From NCBI GenBank assembly GCA_937860165.1, contig CALMBE010000365.1, forward strand, positions 1 through 7,591: 7,591 nt of DNA, given 5' to 3'. Positions 1 to 6,403 of this stretch are shown piece after piece. Origin of the DNA: an uncultured Planctomycetaceae bacterium (GTDB lineage: Bacteria; Planctomycetota; Planctomycetia; Pirellulales; Lacipirellulaceae). Numbering within the stretch: position 1 is the first letter of the stretch; the number at the start of each line of letters is the position of its first letter. The notes under the pieces are model-generated. The model saw only the letters and a list, made by a program, of their open reading frames with translations. It was not told the origin of the DNA and did not search any database. A program made the position numbers and the translations under genes.

Positions 1-399
1 TTCGATAGCCCTGGTCGGCAGGTGTGTACCGTCCGCCCCTCGCGGACCAACACCCCGTTGCATGCCCTGACACTGCTCAACGACATCACCTACGCCGAAG
101 CCGCCCGAGTGTTGGCTCAACGAGTCTTGCAGGAAGTGAAAGGCACACCGCTGGAACGGATCCGCCACGCTTTTCGGCTGGTGACTTGCCGCGAGCCGAG
201 CGCGAAGGAGCTCCAGCAATTGCTCGCCACTTGGGATTTCCTCCGAGAGGAATTCGCTGCCGATCCCGAAGCCGCCAGCAAGTTTCTGGCGGTGGGAGCA
301 GCCCCCTGTGACAAGCACCTCGACCAGACAGAACTCGCGGCTTACGGTTCGCTGATGAACGCGATTTTGAATCTCGATGAAGTGGAAAACAACGGATAG
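1..399 (+). CDS. DUF1553 (PSD1-type) protein, C-terminal fragment
   Basis: The reading frame is open from the first base and ends at TAG 397-399, giving the last 132 residues of a protein whose start lies outside the window. The segment FDSPGRQVCTVRPSRTNTPL, continuing into HALTLLND, is the strongly conserved C-terminal signature of DUF1553, usually written as a TNTPLQAL-LND motif. The ending ELAAYGSLMNAILNLDEVE matches the usual family terminus. In Planctomycetes this domain normally sits at the end of large (800-1100 residue) proteins that also carry DUF1549 and often a planctomycete-type cytochrome c domain. They are thought to be exported, and their biochemical role is unknown. Only 32 nt separate it from the DUF1501 gene, the usual partner, so the two are probably co-transcribed. 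The family call is secure; the upstream domains cannot be seen here. Confidence 0.9.
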   Translation, partial: FDSPGRQVCTVRPSRTNTPLHALTLLNDITYAEAARVLAQRVLQEVKGTPLERIRHAFRLVTCREPSAKELQQLLATWDFLREEFAADPEAASKFLAVGAAPCDKHLDQTELAAYGSLMNAILNLDEVENNG

Positions 400-431
400 C
401 GCTCCCTCCAAGCGCGGGAAGTCGACAGGCC

Positions 432-1880
432 ATGAACCCATTATTTGAACAACTCCGAGTGCAATCTCGCCGCGAGTTTCTCACGAAGTCGAGCTTGGGT
501 TTGGGGGCCGCGGCCTTGGCGAGTTTGGGTGGCAACTTCGCGCACTGTGCCACTGCCCCGGGACTGCCGGGTCCGCCCCACTTCAATCCGCGCATCAAAC
601 GGGTGATTTACCTGATGCAGTCGGGGGCCCCCTCGCAAGTAGACTTGTTCGACTACAAACCCCTCTTGGCCAACAAACGGGGTGAAGAAATCCCCGCTTC
701 GGTCCACATGGGCCAACAAAGTTCGACTATGACCGCCGGCAAGGGGCAACCCTGCTTAGGAGCGATTGCCCCCATTCGGCAACACGGCAAGTCGGGGGCG
801 TGGATTTCCGATTTTCTGCCGCACACAGCTGGAATTGTCGACGATCTGTGCATCGTCAAATCCATGAAAACCGAAGGGGTGAACCACGCCCCGGCGATGA
901 CGTTTCTCCTCACCGGGGCCATGCAGCCCGGCAGGCCGAGCATGGGGGCTTGGCTGTCCTACGGATTGGGGAGCGACAATGAAGACCTTCCCACGTTCTG
1001 CGTGATGACCTCGCGCGACCGCGAAGGGACCTGCGGCCAGTTGTTTTTTGATTACTACTGGGGGAGCGGCTTTCTCCCCACCAAACACCAAGGGGTCCAA
1101 TTTCGCAGCGGTGGTGATCCGGTATTGTATCTCTCGAATCCTCCTGGAATTAGCCCCCGCGTGCGGCGGAAAATTCTCGACTCGGTCGCCGAAATGAACA
1201 AGCTCCAACACGAGCGCACAGGAGATCCCGAAACACTTACGCGGATTGCCCAATATGAGATGGCCTACCGGATGCAAACTTCGGTACCCGAACTTACCGA
1301 CTTCTCCGACGAGCCCCAGCATGTGCTCGACATGTACGGACCCGATGTCAGTCGACCAGGCAGCTACGCCTTCAATTGCCTGATGGCCCGGCGACTCGCC
1401 GAGCGCAACGTGCGGTTCATCCAATTGATGCACGCGGGCTGGGACCAACACACCAATCTCCCCACCCAACTCGTCGAGCAGTGCCGGGACACCGATCAAG
1501 CTTCGGCGGCGCTGGTGAAAGATCTCAAGCAACGCGGGTTACTGGAAGACACACTGGTGATTTGGGGGGGGGAATTCGGTCGCACTCCTTACGGCCAAGG
1601 CGATATCAACAACAAACGCAAACATGGCCGCGATCACCACCCCAATTGTTTCACAATTTGGATGGCAGGCGCGAGTGTCAAATCGGGACTCACCTACGGC
1701 CAGACCGACGACTACGGATACAATATCGTCGAGAACCCGGTTCACATTCATGACTTGCAAGCCACAGTGCTTTCGCTATTGGGTGTCGACCACGAGCGCT
1801 TGACCTTCAAATTCCAAGGCCGGCATTTTCGCCTGACCGATGTCCACGGCAAGGTCGTGCAAGATCTTCTGACGGCATGA
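432..1880 (+). CDS. DUF1501 domain protein with Tat-like leader
   Basis: The 482-residue product has the normal length for DUF1501 proteins, which have an alkaline phosphatase/sulfatase-like fold and no firmly established reaction. The leader contains SRREFL (residues 12-17) followed by a Gly/Ala/Leu-rich stretch (19-35), the twin-arginine signal type usual in this family and implying export of a folded protein. Family landmarks follow in order: YLMQSGAPSQVDLFDYKP (60-77), HAGWDQHTNLP (334-344), WGGEFGRTPYG (378-388), GRDHHPNCFTIWMAG (399-413), and the C-terminal HIHDLQATVLSLLGVDHERL (438-457). The His and Asp residues of the 334-340 and 398-403 motifs occupy positions where the superfamily binds metal. 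ATG 432 is chosen because it places the RR motif at the expected distance from the start; the upstream GGGAAG (416-421) is only a modest ribosome site. It probably forms a transcription unit with the DUF1553 gene before it. Confidence 0.93.
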   Translation: MNPLFEQLRVQSRREFLTKSSLGLGAAALASLGGNFAHCATAPGLPGPPHFNPRIKRVIYLMQSGAPSQVDLFDYKPLLANKRGEEIPASVHMGQQSSTMTAGKGQPCLGAIAPIRQHGKSGAWISDFLPHTAGIVDDLCIVKSMKTEGVNHAPAMTFLLTGAMQPGRPSMGAWLSYGLGSDNEDLPTFCVMTSRDREGTCGQLFFDYYWGSGFLPTKHQGVQFRSGGDPVLYLSNPPGISPRVRRKILDSVAEMNKLQHERTGDPETLTRIAQYEMAYRMQTSVPELTDFSDEPQHVLDMYGPDVSRPGSYAFNCLMARRLAERNVRFIQLMHAGWDQHTNLPTQLVEQCRDTDQASAALVKDLKQRGLLEDTLVIWGGEFGRTPYGQGDINNKRKHGRDHHPNCFTIWMAGASVKSGLTYGQTDDYGYNIVENPVHIHDLQATVLSLLGVDHERLTFKFQGRHFRLTDVHGKVVQDLLTA

Positions 1881-1921
1881 GGTGGTTTCACGCGGCTGAA
1901 TACCCTACACGAGACAAACCC

Positions 1922-1949
1922 TAGCTGGAGGCAAGCTTGCCTCCAGCTA
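1922..1949. repeat. Perfect 28-bp palindrome after the DUF1501 gene
   Basis: Positions 1922-1949 read identically on both strands. The half-site is TAGCTGGAGGCAAG, and the centre is AAGCTT (1933-1938). It starts 42 nt after the DUF1501 stop. In RNA it would form a very stable hairpin with a 12-bp stem and a 4-nt loop, so it could end transcription or protect the 3' end of the upstream message. No T-run follows on either strand, so it is not a textbook intrinsic terminator. A dispersed intergenic palindromic repeat or a dimeric protein-binding site are alternatives. Confidence 0.6.
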
Positions 1950-1951
1950 AA

Positions 1952-2000
1952 TGGAATCGAAACAGTGGAATCGAAAGGGTGTTTCGAAACCCAGGAATCG
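1952..2000. repeat. Short direct repeats (TGGAATCGAAA) beside a small palindrome
   Basis: TGGAATCGAAA occurs at 1952-1962 and again at 1966-1976, a 14-nt period. The core GGAATCG returns at 1994-2000. Between the second and third copies lies the 10-bp palindrome GTTTCGAAAC (1981-1990). The patch lies in the 241-nt gap between the DUF1501 and cytochrome genes and directly follows the 28-bp palindrome. It could be a regulator-binding region for the cytochrome gene or a small tandem duplication; the sequence alone does not decide. The rest of the gap (2001-2109) shows no convincing promoter or gene. Confidence 0.35.
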
Positions 2001-2109
2001 GACTCTTGAATTTCCTTGCACTTTGGAGACAATGCACGGGTTCGCAGGAGATATCATCCCACTGGGAATGCAGGGTTAGGCCCAGGGGTTTTCGCCTTGG
2101 CGACTACCC

Positions 2110-2114
2110 GGGGA
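2110..2114 (+). promoter_or_regulatory. Probable ribosome-binding site for the TTG-started cytochrome gene
   Basis: GGGGA lies 7 nt upstream of TTG 2122, a good spacing. The frame has a stop at 2077-2079 and offers no ATG or GTG before the hydrophobic leader. The only nearby candidates are ATT 2119, TTG 2122 and TTG 2125. This site supports a TTG start at 2122 (or 2125). Confidence 0.4.
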
Positions 2115-2121
2115 AACCATT

Positions 2122-4338
2122 TTGTTGGACCAACGCCGACTAATTCCGCTTATCTTCCTCGGCCTCCTCGTTGCTTGTGCCCTCTGGTGCGCGGGGGATT
2201 GGTACATTGCCCTGCCCGCCAACGCTCGGGCCACGTTTGTCGGGCGTGATTCCTGCATTCAATGCCATGCCGATCAACAGCGAACTTGGCAGGGCTCCAA
2301 CCACGATCGGGCGATGGAACTGGCCTCCGAGGAGGCGATCCTCGGCGATTTCAACGACACCACTTTCACCTGGCAGGGAGTCACCACCCGTTTCTTCCGC
2401 CAGGGCGAAAAATTCATGGTCAATACCGAAGGGCCCGATGGCAAACTGCACGACTATGAAATCAAGTACACCTTCGGCATCGACCCCCTGCAACAGTACA
2501 TGATCGAATTCCCCGACGGCCGGGTGCAAGTGCTGTCGGTCTCGTGGGACGTTCACAAGCACGAATGGTTCATGGTGACTCCCCCCGACGTTCTGGACGA
2601 GCGAATCTTGCCCGGGGATCCGCTCCATTGGACCGGCATCGCACAGAACTGGAATACCATGTGCGCCGAGTGTCATTCCTCGAATGTCCAGAAAAACTTT
2701 GATCTCGCGTCGAATACATATCACACCACGTTCTCCGAAATCGACGTGAGCTGCGAAACGTGCCACGGACCGGGAAGCCTGCACGTCGAACTCGCCCAGA
2801 GCCATTCGCTTTTTTGGGACCGCCGCCACGGCTATGGACTGCCGATCTTAAAGGGGGCCACGGCCCAAGCCCAACTCGAAACCTGCGCGCCTTGCCATTC
2901 GCGGAGGTCTTCCTTGTATCCCGACCAACACGCGGGCGAAAAGTTTCTCGATCTTTATCATCCCAATATGCTCGAACAAGGTCTGTATTATCCCGACGGC
3001 CAGATTCGTGACGAAGTGTATGTGTACGGCTCTTATCAACAGAGCAAGATGTTTACCAAGGGGATTCGCTGCATCGATTGCCACAATCCCCATTCGCTCA
3101 AGTTGAAGTACGAGGGAAATCGCTTGTGCGCCCAGTGCCACCAGCCGGGAAAATACGACGGACCCAATCACCACCATCACACCGAGGGGCCAGCCACGCA
3201 GTGCGTTACCTGTCACATGCCGACAACTGTCTATATGGGGATCGATGCCCGGCACGATCACAGCTTGCGAGTTCCGCGACCCGACTTGAGCGATTCACTC
3301 GGTTCCCCCAACGCTTGCACGCAATGCCACACCCGCCCCGAGGAAACCAACGCCTGGGCCGCACAGGCGATTCGCCAGTGGTACGGTGACAAGCGTCCCG
3401 ACGATCCCCACTTTGGTCCCACGCTCCTGGCCGCGCAGCTCGGCAGGCCCGAAGGGCTCGATCAGATTCGTAAACTCTTAGGCGAAGAAACTCGACCAGA
3501 CATCGTGCGGGCCTCGGCCGTGGAATTGCTCGCGCGCTATGCTTCTCCCGAGGCAGACACCCTGTGCCGCGAAATGCTCGATGACAAGAGCCCCTTGGTC
3601 CGCTCGGCGGCAGTGAGAGCACTCTCCGAAACTTCACTCACGACGTTTGTGTTGGAAGTGGCCAGCAAGCTCGACGACCCCGTGCGCTTGGTCCGTTCGG
3701 CAGCAGCCCGGCGCTTGGTATCCGCGGCTTCGCAGTTAGTCGATTCTCGGTATCGGGAATTGCTCGATCAGGCCATCGCCGAGTTCAAAGCGGGACAAGA
3801 AGCGATCTTGGATCGAGCGGCCTCGCACATAAATCTGGCAATGCTGAGCCATGCCCTGAAAAGCGAGTCGCAAGCTCAAGAATCCATCCGCACAGCAATT
3901 CGGCTCGAACCCTATCTCACAGGCCCCCGCGATCAGCTCGCTGAGCTCCTGGAGGCGACCAAGGGAGATCCTGCCGAAATCCGGCGACTCCGCGAAGAAG
4001 AGGTGGAGAATCTCGCCCGCGATGAAACACTCTTGACCGCTGATCCTCAGATTCCTTATCGCCGCGGGATGCTGTTGTATCTGTTGGAAAATTTAGCAGA
4101 ATCTCGCAAAGCGTTTGAAAGAGCCTGCGAGTTGGCACCCCACAGTTATAATAACTGGCTGGCCTTGGCCCTGCTGTGCGAGAAGCAGGAGGATTGGGAT
4201 CGGGCGTACGAGGCCCTGGGTTACATGCACGAATTGCAACCCGAGGACCCCGCGATTCGCGAGATTTTCCGCCGCATCCTCCAGACCCGCCGTGCCAAAG
4301 GGGAAACGCTCGAACCACCGCTGAAAGCCAAGGAGTGA
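2122..4338 (+). CDS. Octahaem c-type cytochrome with HEAT and TPR repeats
   Basis: The 738-residue product begins with a hydrophobic leader (about residues 7-23), either a signal peptide or an anchor. LVAC (16-19) loosely resembles a lipobox. Eight CxxCH haem-binding motifs follow: C45IQCH, C181AECH, C211ETCH, C255APCH, C317IDCH, C336AQCH, C361VTCH and C399TQCH. Spacing and flanking sequence (FVGRDSCIQCH, VSCETCHGPGS, RHDHSLRVPRPD, PNACTQCH) resemble the cytochrome c554/NrfA-like multihaem families. His-rich stretches at 350-353 and 378-380 could supply distal haem ligands. Residues about 431-535 look like HEAT repeats (DIVRASAVELLARY, PLVRSAAVRALSE, RLVRSAAARRLVS). Residues about 555-705 look like TPRs (LNLAEL-type helices; SRKAFERACELAPHSYNNWLALA). 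It should act outside the cytoplasmic membrane in electron transfer, with the repeats docking a partner. The electron donor or acceptor is unknown. It stands alone, with 241 nt before it and 582 nt after it. Confidence 0.9.
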   Translation: MLDQRRLIPLIFLGLLVACALWCAGDWYIALPANARATFVGRDSCIQCHADQQRTWQGSNHDRAMELASEEAILGDFNDTTFTWQGVTTRFFRQGEKFMVNTEGPDGKLHDYEIKYTFGIDPLQQYMIEFPDGRVQVLSVSWDVHKHEWFMVTPPDVLDERILPGDPLHWTGIAQNWNTMCAECHSSNVQKNFDLASNTYHTTFSEIDVSCETCHGPGSLHVELAQSHSLFWDRRHGYGLPILKGATAQAQLETCAPCHSRRSSLYPDQHAGEKFLDLYHPNMLEQGLYYPDGQIRDEVYVYGSYQQSKMFTKGIRCIDCHNPHSLKLKYEGNRLCAQCHQPGKYDGPNHHHHTEGPATQCVTCHMPTTVYMGIDARHDHSLRVPRPDLSDSLGSPNACTQCHTRPEETNAWAAQAIRQWYGDKRPDDPHFGPTLLAAQLGRPEGLDQIRKLLGEETRPDIVRASAVELLARYASPEADTLCREMLDDKSPLVRSAAVRALSETSLTTFVLEVASKLDDPVRLVRSAAARRLVSAASQLVDSRYRELLDQAIAEFKAGQEAILDRAASHINLAMLSHALKSESQAQESIRTAIRLEPYLTGPRDQLAELLEATKGDPAEIRRLREEEVENLARDETLLTADPQIPYRRGMLLYLLENLAESRKAFERACELAPHSYNNWLALALLCEKQEDWDRAYEALGYMHELQPEDPAIREIFRRILQTRRAKGETLEPPLKAKE

Positions 4339-4376
4339 AACGCACAAGGGAACCGAAGTGTCCCTCAATGATGGTT

Positions 4377-4426
4377 CTTCAGGAAAGAAGAGGATTAATT
4401 CTCAAGAGGCTTGCTTTTTCCTGAGG
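4377..4426 (+). terminator. Possible terminator hairpin after the cytochrome gene
   Basis: Bases 4377-4388 pair with 4415-4426 over 12 positions, including two G-T pairs. The core TCAGGAAA/TTTCCTGA (4379-4386 with 4417-4424) is perfect. The hairpin begins 38 nt after the cytochrome stop. The T-run (4415-4419) lies in the descending arm rather than after it, and the loop is long (26 nt), so this is a weak intrinsic terminator candidate. Confidence 0.3.
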
Positions 4427-4462
4427 TGTGTCTTCTCATCCTGAAAGGATTTTATCACCGTA

Positions 4463-4498
4463 GCCCAGGGTTGGTCGTTACTGCGACCTACCCTGGGT
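4463..4498. repeat. Left-arm hairpin of the 265-bp element
   Basis: CCCAGGGT (4464-4471) pairs with ACCCTGGG (4490-4497). After a T-T mismatch, GGTCG (4473-4477) pairs with CGACC (4484-4488), leaving the 6-nt loop TTACTG. It lies within the left inverted repeat and is matched by a near-identical hairpin on the right. Confidence 0.65.
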
Positions 4499-4557
4499 AA
4501 AGCAGATACAGAAATATTCGTCCGAGGTGTGGGAGTCGTGTTCCGGCGGCGTGCATT

Positions 4558-4603
4558 CGAGGACGAAACACTCCGCTATCGACCTCGGAGTATTTCGGCC
4601 TCG
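4558..4603. repeat. Central hairpin inside the 265-bp element
   Basis: Bases 4558-4575 pair with 4586-4603 at 16 of 18 positions (mismatches 4563/4598 and 4569/4592) around a 10-nt loop, CTATCGACCT. An overlapping alternative pairing also exists: TCCGAGGT (4521-4528) is the exact reverse complement of ACCTCGGA (4582-4589), with GAAATA upstream matched by TATTTC downstream. The centre could therefore switch between two folds. Confidence 0.6.
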
Positions 4604-4663
4604 GTTGAGTGCCGTGGGTACACATCGTTTGCCGCTCGGCCAAAAGGGATTATGGCATCGCCT

Positions 4664-4697
4664 ACCCAGGGTAGTCGCCACGGCGACAACCCTGGGC
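4664..4697. repeat. Right-arm hairpin of the 265-bp element
   Basis: CCCAGGGT (4665-4672) pairs with ACCCTGGG (4689-4696). After an A-A mismatch, GTCGCC (4674-4679) pairs with GGCGAC (4682-4687). It mirrors the left-arm hairpin. The inner stem differs at several positions between the arms while pairing is kept in both, consistent with selection on structure. Confidence 0.65.
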
Positions 4698-4838
4698 TAC
4701 GGTGATAAAATCACGTTGGGATAAATGCGAATTGCATCCACCGGAATCGCACCACTGTAAACCAGCCGCAACAATTTACCCACTATATTCCCCGAAGAAC
4801 TCGAAAAACTGATCGGTCCTGCCCAAGTTGCGACTCGG

Positions 4839-4868
4839 TTGACGACGATGCGGTTTGAGGCTTACCAT
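4839..4868 (+). promoter_or_regulatory. Candidate promoter upstream of folE
   Basis: TTGACG (4839-4844) is a good -35 match. It is followed, after 18 nt, by TACCAT (4863-4868), which keeps four of six -10 bases including the key T-A and final T. It would start transcription about 45 nt before the folE ATG. A second possible -10, TATATT (4784-4789), has no -35 partner. The rest of 4713-4920 shows no gene or recognisable riboswitch. Confidence 0.25.
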
Positions 4869-4920
4869 CGAGCTTTTCGGATTTGTCGTTCTGTCGCCAA
4901 TTATTCCAATAAGAGTTGCC

Positions 4921-5544
4921 ATGAGCAAGAATGCTGGGGGTTGTGACGGGGGAGTCACCGAGTCAAACGGTCCGATTGCGGTCGATTTACCTAGGATCGA
5001 GCGTGCCGTCCGCGAAATTCTCGCAGCCGTGGGTGAAGACCCCGACCGAGAGGGACTACTGGAAACACCTGCCCGGGTGGCACGCATGTATGCCGAGCTG
5101 TTTAGCGGTTTGCACACCGATGCGAAAGTGCATCTACAAAAGTTCTTTACGGAAAAGTACGACGAAATGGTGCTCGTCAAAGACATCGCATTCAACAGCA
5201 TGTGCGAACACCATTTGCTTCCGTTCATTGGCAAAGTACACATCGGCTACGTTCCCAACGGCAAAGTAGTGGGATTGAGTAAACTAGCTCGCGTCGTCGA
5301 GGAAGTATCCCATCGCCCCCAAGTGCAAGAGCGCATGACCGAGCAAATTGCCGACCTCTTGATTCAAGAACTTGATGTGAAAGGAGTGGCTGTTGTGATC
5401 GAGGCCTCGCACTCCTGCATGACGATACGCGGGATTCGCAAGCCTGGTAGTCTATGCGTTACTTCGGCAATGAAGGGCTTGTTTCGCTCGAACTTGTCCA
5501 GCCGTTCTGAGGTAATGACCCTCATCTACGGCAGCCAGCGTTGA
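4921..5544 (+). CDS. folE: GTP cyclohydrolase I
   Basis: The 207-residue product is a complete type I GTP cyclohydrolase, which converts GTP to 7,8-dihydroneopterin triphosphate and formate in the cytoplasm, the first step of folate and pterin synthesis. The family forms a homodecamer. The zinc ligands are visible as C95 and H98 in [11 protein letters not shown] and C166 in SHSCM, corresponding to E. coli C110, H113 and C181 at a constant offset of 15. Catalytic H97 and H164 and the GTP-pocket residues S120, K121, R124, Q136, E137 and R170 are also present. The N-terminal [18 protein letters not shown] (40-57) is typical. ATG 4921 is chosen because it gives the usual family length and has AAGAG 5 nt upstream. 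A TTG at 4855 would add 22 hydrophobic residues with no family counterpart. It leads a run of close co-directional genes. An extra copy of the family (folE2) is a different fold and is excluded. Confidence 0.97.
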   Translation: MSKNAGGCDGGVTESNGPIAVDLPRIERAVREILAAVGEDPDREGLLETPARVARMYAELFSGLHTDAKVHLQKFFTEKYDEMVLVKDIAFNSMCEHHLLPFIGKVHIGYVPNGKVVGLSKLARVVEEVSHRPQVQERMTEQIADLLIQELDVKGVAVVIEASHSCMTIRGIRKPGSLCVTSAMKGLFRSNLSSRSEVMTLIYGSQR

Positions 5545-5559
5545 ATCGTATTTCCACGC

Positions 5560-5566
5560 GGGGAGG
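5560..5566 (+). promoter_or_regulatory. Strong Shine-Dalgarno site
   Basis: GGGGAGG ends 6 nt before ATG 5573. It is the best ribosome site in the window and fixes the start of the membrane-protein gene 28 nt after the folE stop. Confidence 0.7.
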
Positions 5567-5572
5567 TTCGCC

Positions 5573-6403
5573 ATGGAGTTGTTGATCCAGTTCTTGTTGC
5601 GGCTTTCTTTTGGTTTGACCGCAGGGATGGCGATCACTTCATCGCGCAAGGTAACCAGCGGATACTTTCGCAATCATCTGTACGTGACGCTGGGGCTCGC
5701 CACTCTAGCCGCGATGGTGAGTTTCTCTGTTGCTCCCGAAGTTTTCTGGTATGCGGTGGGCGCGGCGGTGGCCAGTTATGTCGCTTCGGTCTGTTGGTTG
5801 TATGAAAGCCCTGTCGCTGGCAAGTTGGCTTTGCTCGTTGTCCTCACATGCTCTGTAACAGGTGCTTTAGATTTTCCGGCGAGAGCCTCGAAGGGCGAAA
5901 AAGACTTATCTTCGATGGGAGCTTCCCAAGAGGCTGCTAAAAAAAACTCTGCCCAAACACAACTCGATCGGTCCGAATCGGTTTCCGTTTTATTGAAGCG
6001 AATAGGAACCTGTAGTTCTGGCCTGCTCCTCGGCATGACCATGGCGGCTATGCTGTTAGGCCACTGGTACCTCAATTCGCCGACGATGGAACTCGCCCCG
6101 CTCCGGAAGCTCATCTTGGCCATGGCGGGAGCAGTGGGTTTACAGGCGATTGTGTCGTCGCTCGGCTTGTGGGGAGAGTTGACCTATGCCCCCGAAATCT
6201 CGACGCAGTGGATTCTGTTCCTGCTTTTGCGCTGGTTGTTTGGATTGGTCGGAGTCGCCATTCTGAGCTGGATGGCTTGGCAAACGCTGAAGATTCCCAA
6301 TACTCAGAGCGCGACTGGAATTCTCTATGTGGCGGTAATTGGGACCTTTGTGGGCGAAACTATGTCGTTGCTACTGTCGAGCGAGTCGCTGTTTCCGTTA
6401 TAA
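5573..6403 (+). CDS. Multi-pass membrane protein of unknown function
   Basis: The 276-residue product is strongly hydrophobic, with about eight likely membrane segments: roughly 3-21, 36-53, 57-76, 83-99, 146-164, 177-198, 211-236 and 247-269. A polar, Lys/Ser/Gln-rich loop (about 102-142) splits it into two halves of four helices each. Potentially functional polar residues lie in or next to membrane segments: GHWYLNSPTM (163-172) at the end of segment 5, and GETMS (261-265) in the last segment. I do not recognise the family. The size and a membrane-embedded His would fit a transporter or haem-binding membrane subunit, but this is only a possibility. The start is well supported by GGGGAGG 6 nt upstream. 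The gene follows folE by 28 nt, and its TAA overlaps the next possible ATG by one base, so it is probably translationally coupled to the zinc-ribbon gene. Confidence 0.85.
   Translation: MELLIQFLLRLSFGLTAGMAITSSRKVTSGYFRNHLYVTLGLATLAAMVSFSVAPEVFWYAVGAAVASYVASVCWLYESPVAGKLALLVVLTCSVTGALDFPARASKGEKDLSSMGASQEAAKKNSAQTQLDRSESVSVLLKRIGTCSSGLLLGMTMAAMLLGHWYLNSPTMELAPLRKLILAMAGAVGLQAIVSSLGLWGELTYAPEISTQWILFLLLRWLFGLVGVAILSWMAWQTLKIPNTQSATGILYVAVIGTFVGETMSLLLSSESLFPL

Larger units (their letters stand above)
4448..4712. mobile_element. 265-bp MITE-like element with long hairpin-forming inverted repeats
   Basis: The outermost 26 bases (4448-4473) are the exact reverse complement of 4687-4712. With two single-base gaps and a short divergent loop, the match continues to about 4498 on the left and 4663 on the right, giving arms of about 50 nt. 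Each arm also folds on itself. On the left CCCAGGGT (4464-4471) pairs with ACCCTGGG (4490-4497), with an inner GGTCG/CGACC stem. On the right 4665-4672 pairs with 4689-4696, with an inner GTCGCC/GGCGAC stem. About 160 bp lie between the arms and include another strong hairpin. No transposase is encoded, and no clear target-site duplication flanks the ends. Short frames of about 65 codons cross it on both strands but show no protein-like character. It resembles a non-autonomous transposable element or dispersed structured repeat; a structured RNA is the alternative. Confidence 0.55.

Noticed and set aside
756..1532. 258-codon minus-strand open frame inside the DUF1501 gene
   Set aside because: It is the complement of a gene with clear family motifs along its whole length; high-GC codon usage creates such antisense frames.
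2140..2829. 229-codon minus-strand open frame inside the cytochrome gene
   Set aside because: It lies opposite conserved haem motifs, and its own translation has no recognisable feature.
4347..4365. Small hairpin AGGGA/TCCCT just after the cytochrome stop as a terminator
   Set aside because: The stem is only 5 bp with a 9-nt loop and no T-run; the 4377-4426 hairpin is a better candidate.
4478..4724. Short open frames on both strands (about 65-67 codons) inside the 265-bp element
   Set aside because: They run across the inverted repeats and hairpins, lack ribosome sites and show no domain-like composition; the palindromic DNA explains them better.
4784..4789. TATATT as a folE -10 box
   Set aside because: No -35-like hexamer occurs at 16-19 nt upstream, so it was noted only as an alternative.
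4855..4920. Upstream TTG start extending folE by 22 residues
   Set aside because: The added segment is hydrophobic and has no counterpart in GTP cyclohydrolase I, whereas ATG 4921 gives the normal length.
6169..6402. Upstream extension of the zinc-ribbon frame
   Set aside because: It overlaps the well-supported membrane-protein gene for 234 nt and its translation is not protein-like; starts at 6403 or 6454 are better.
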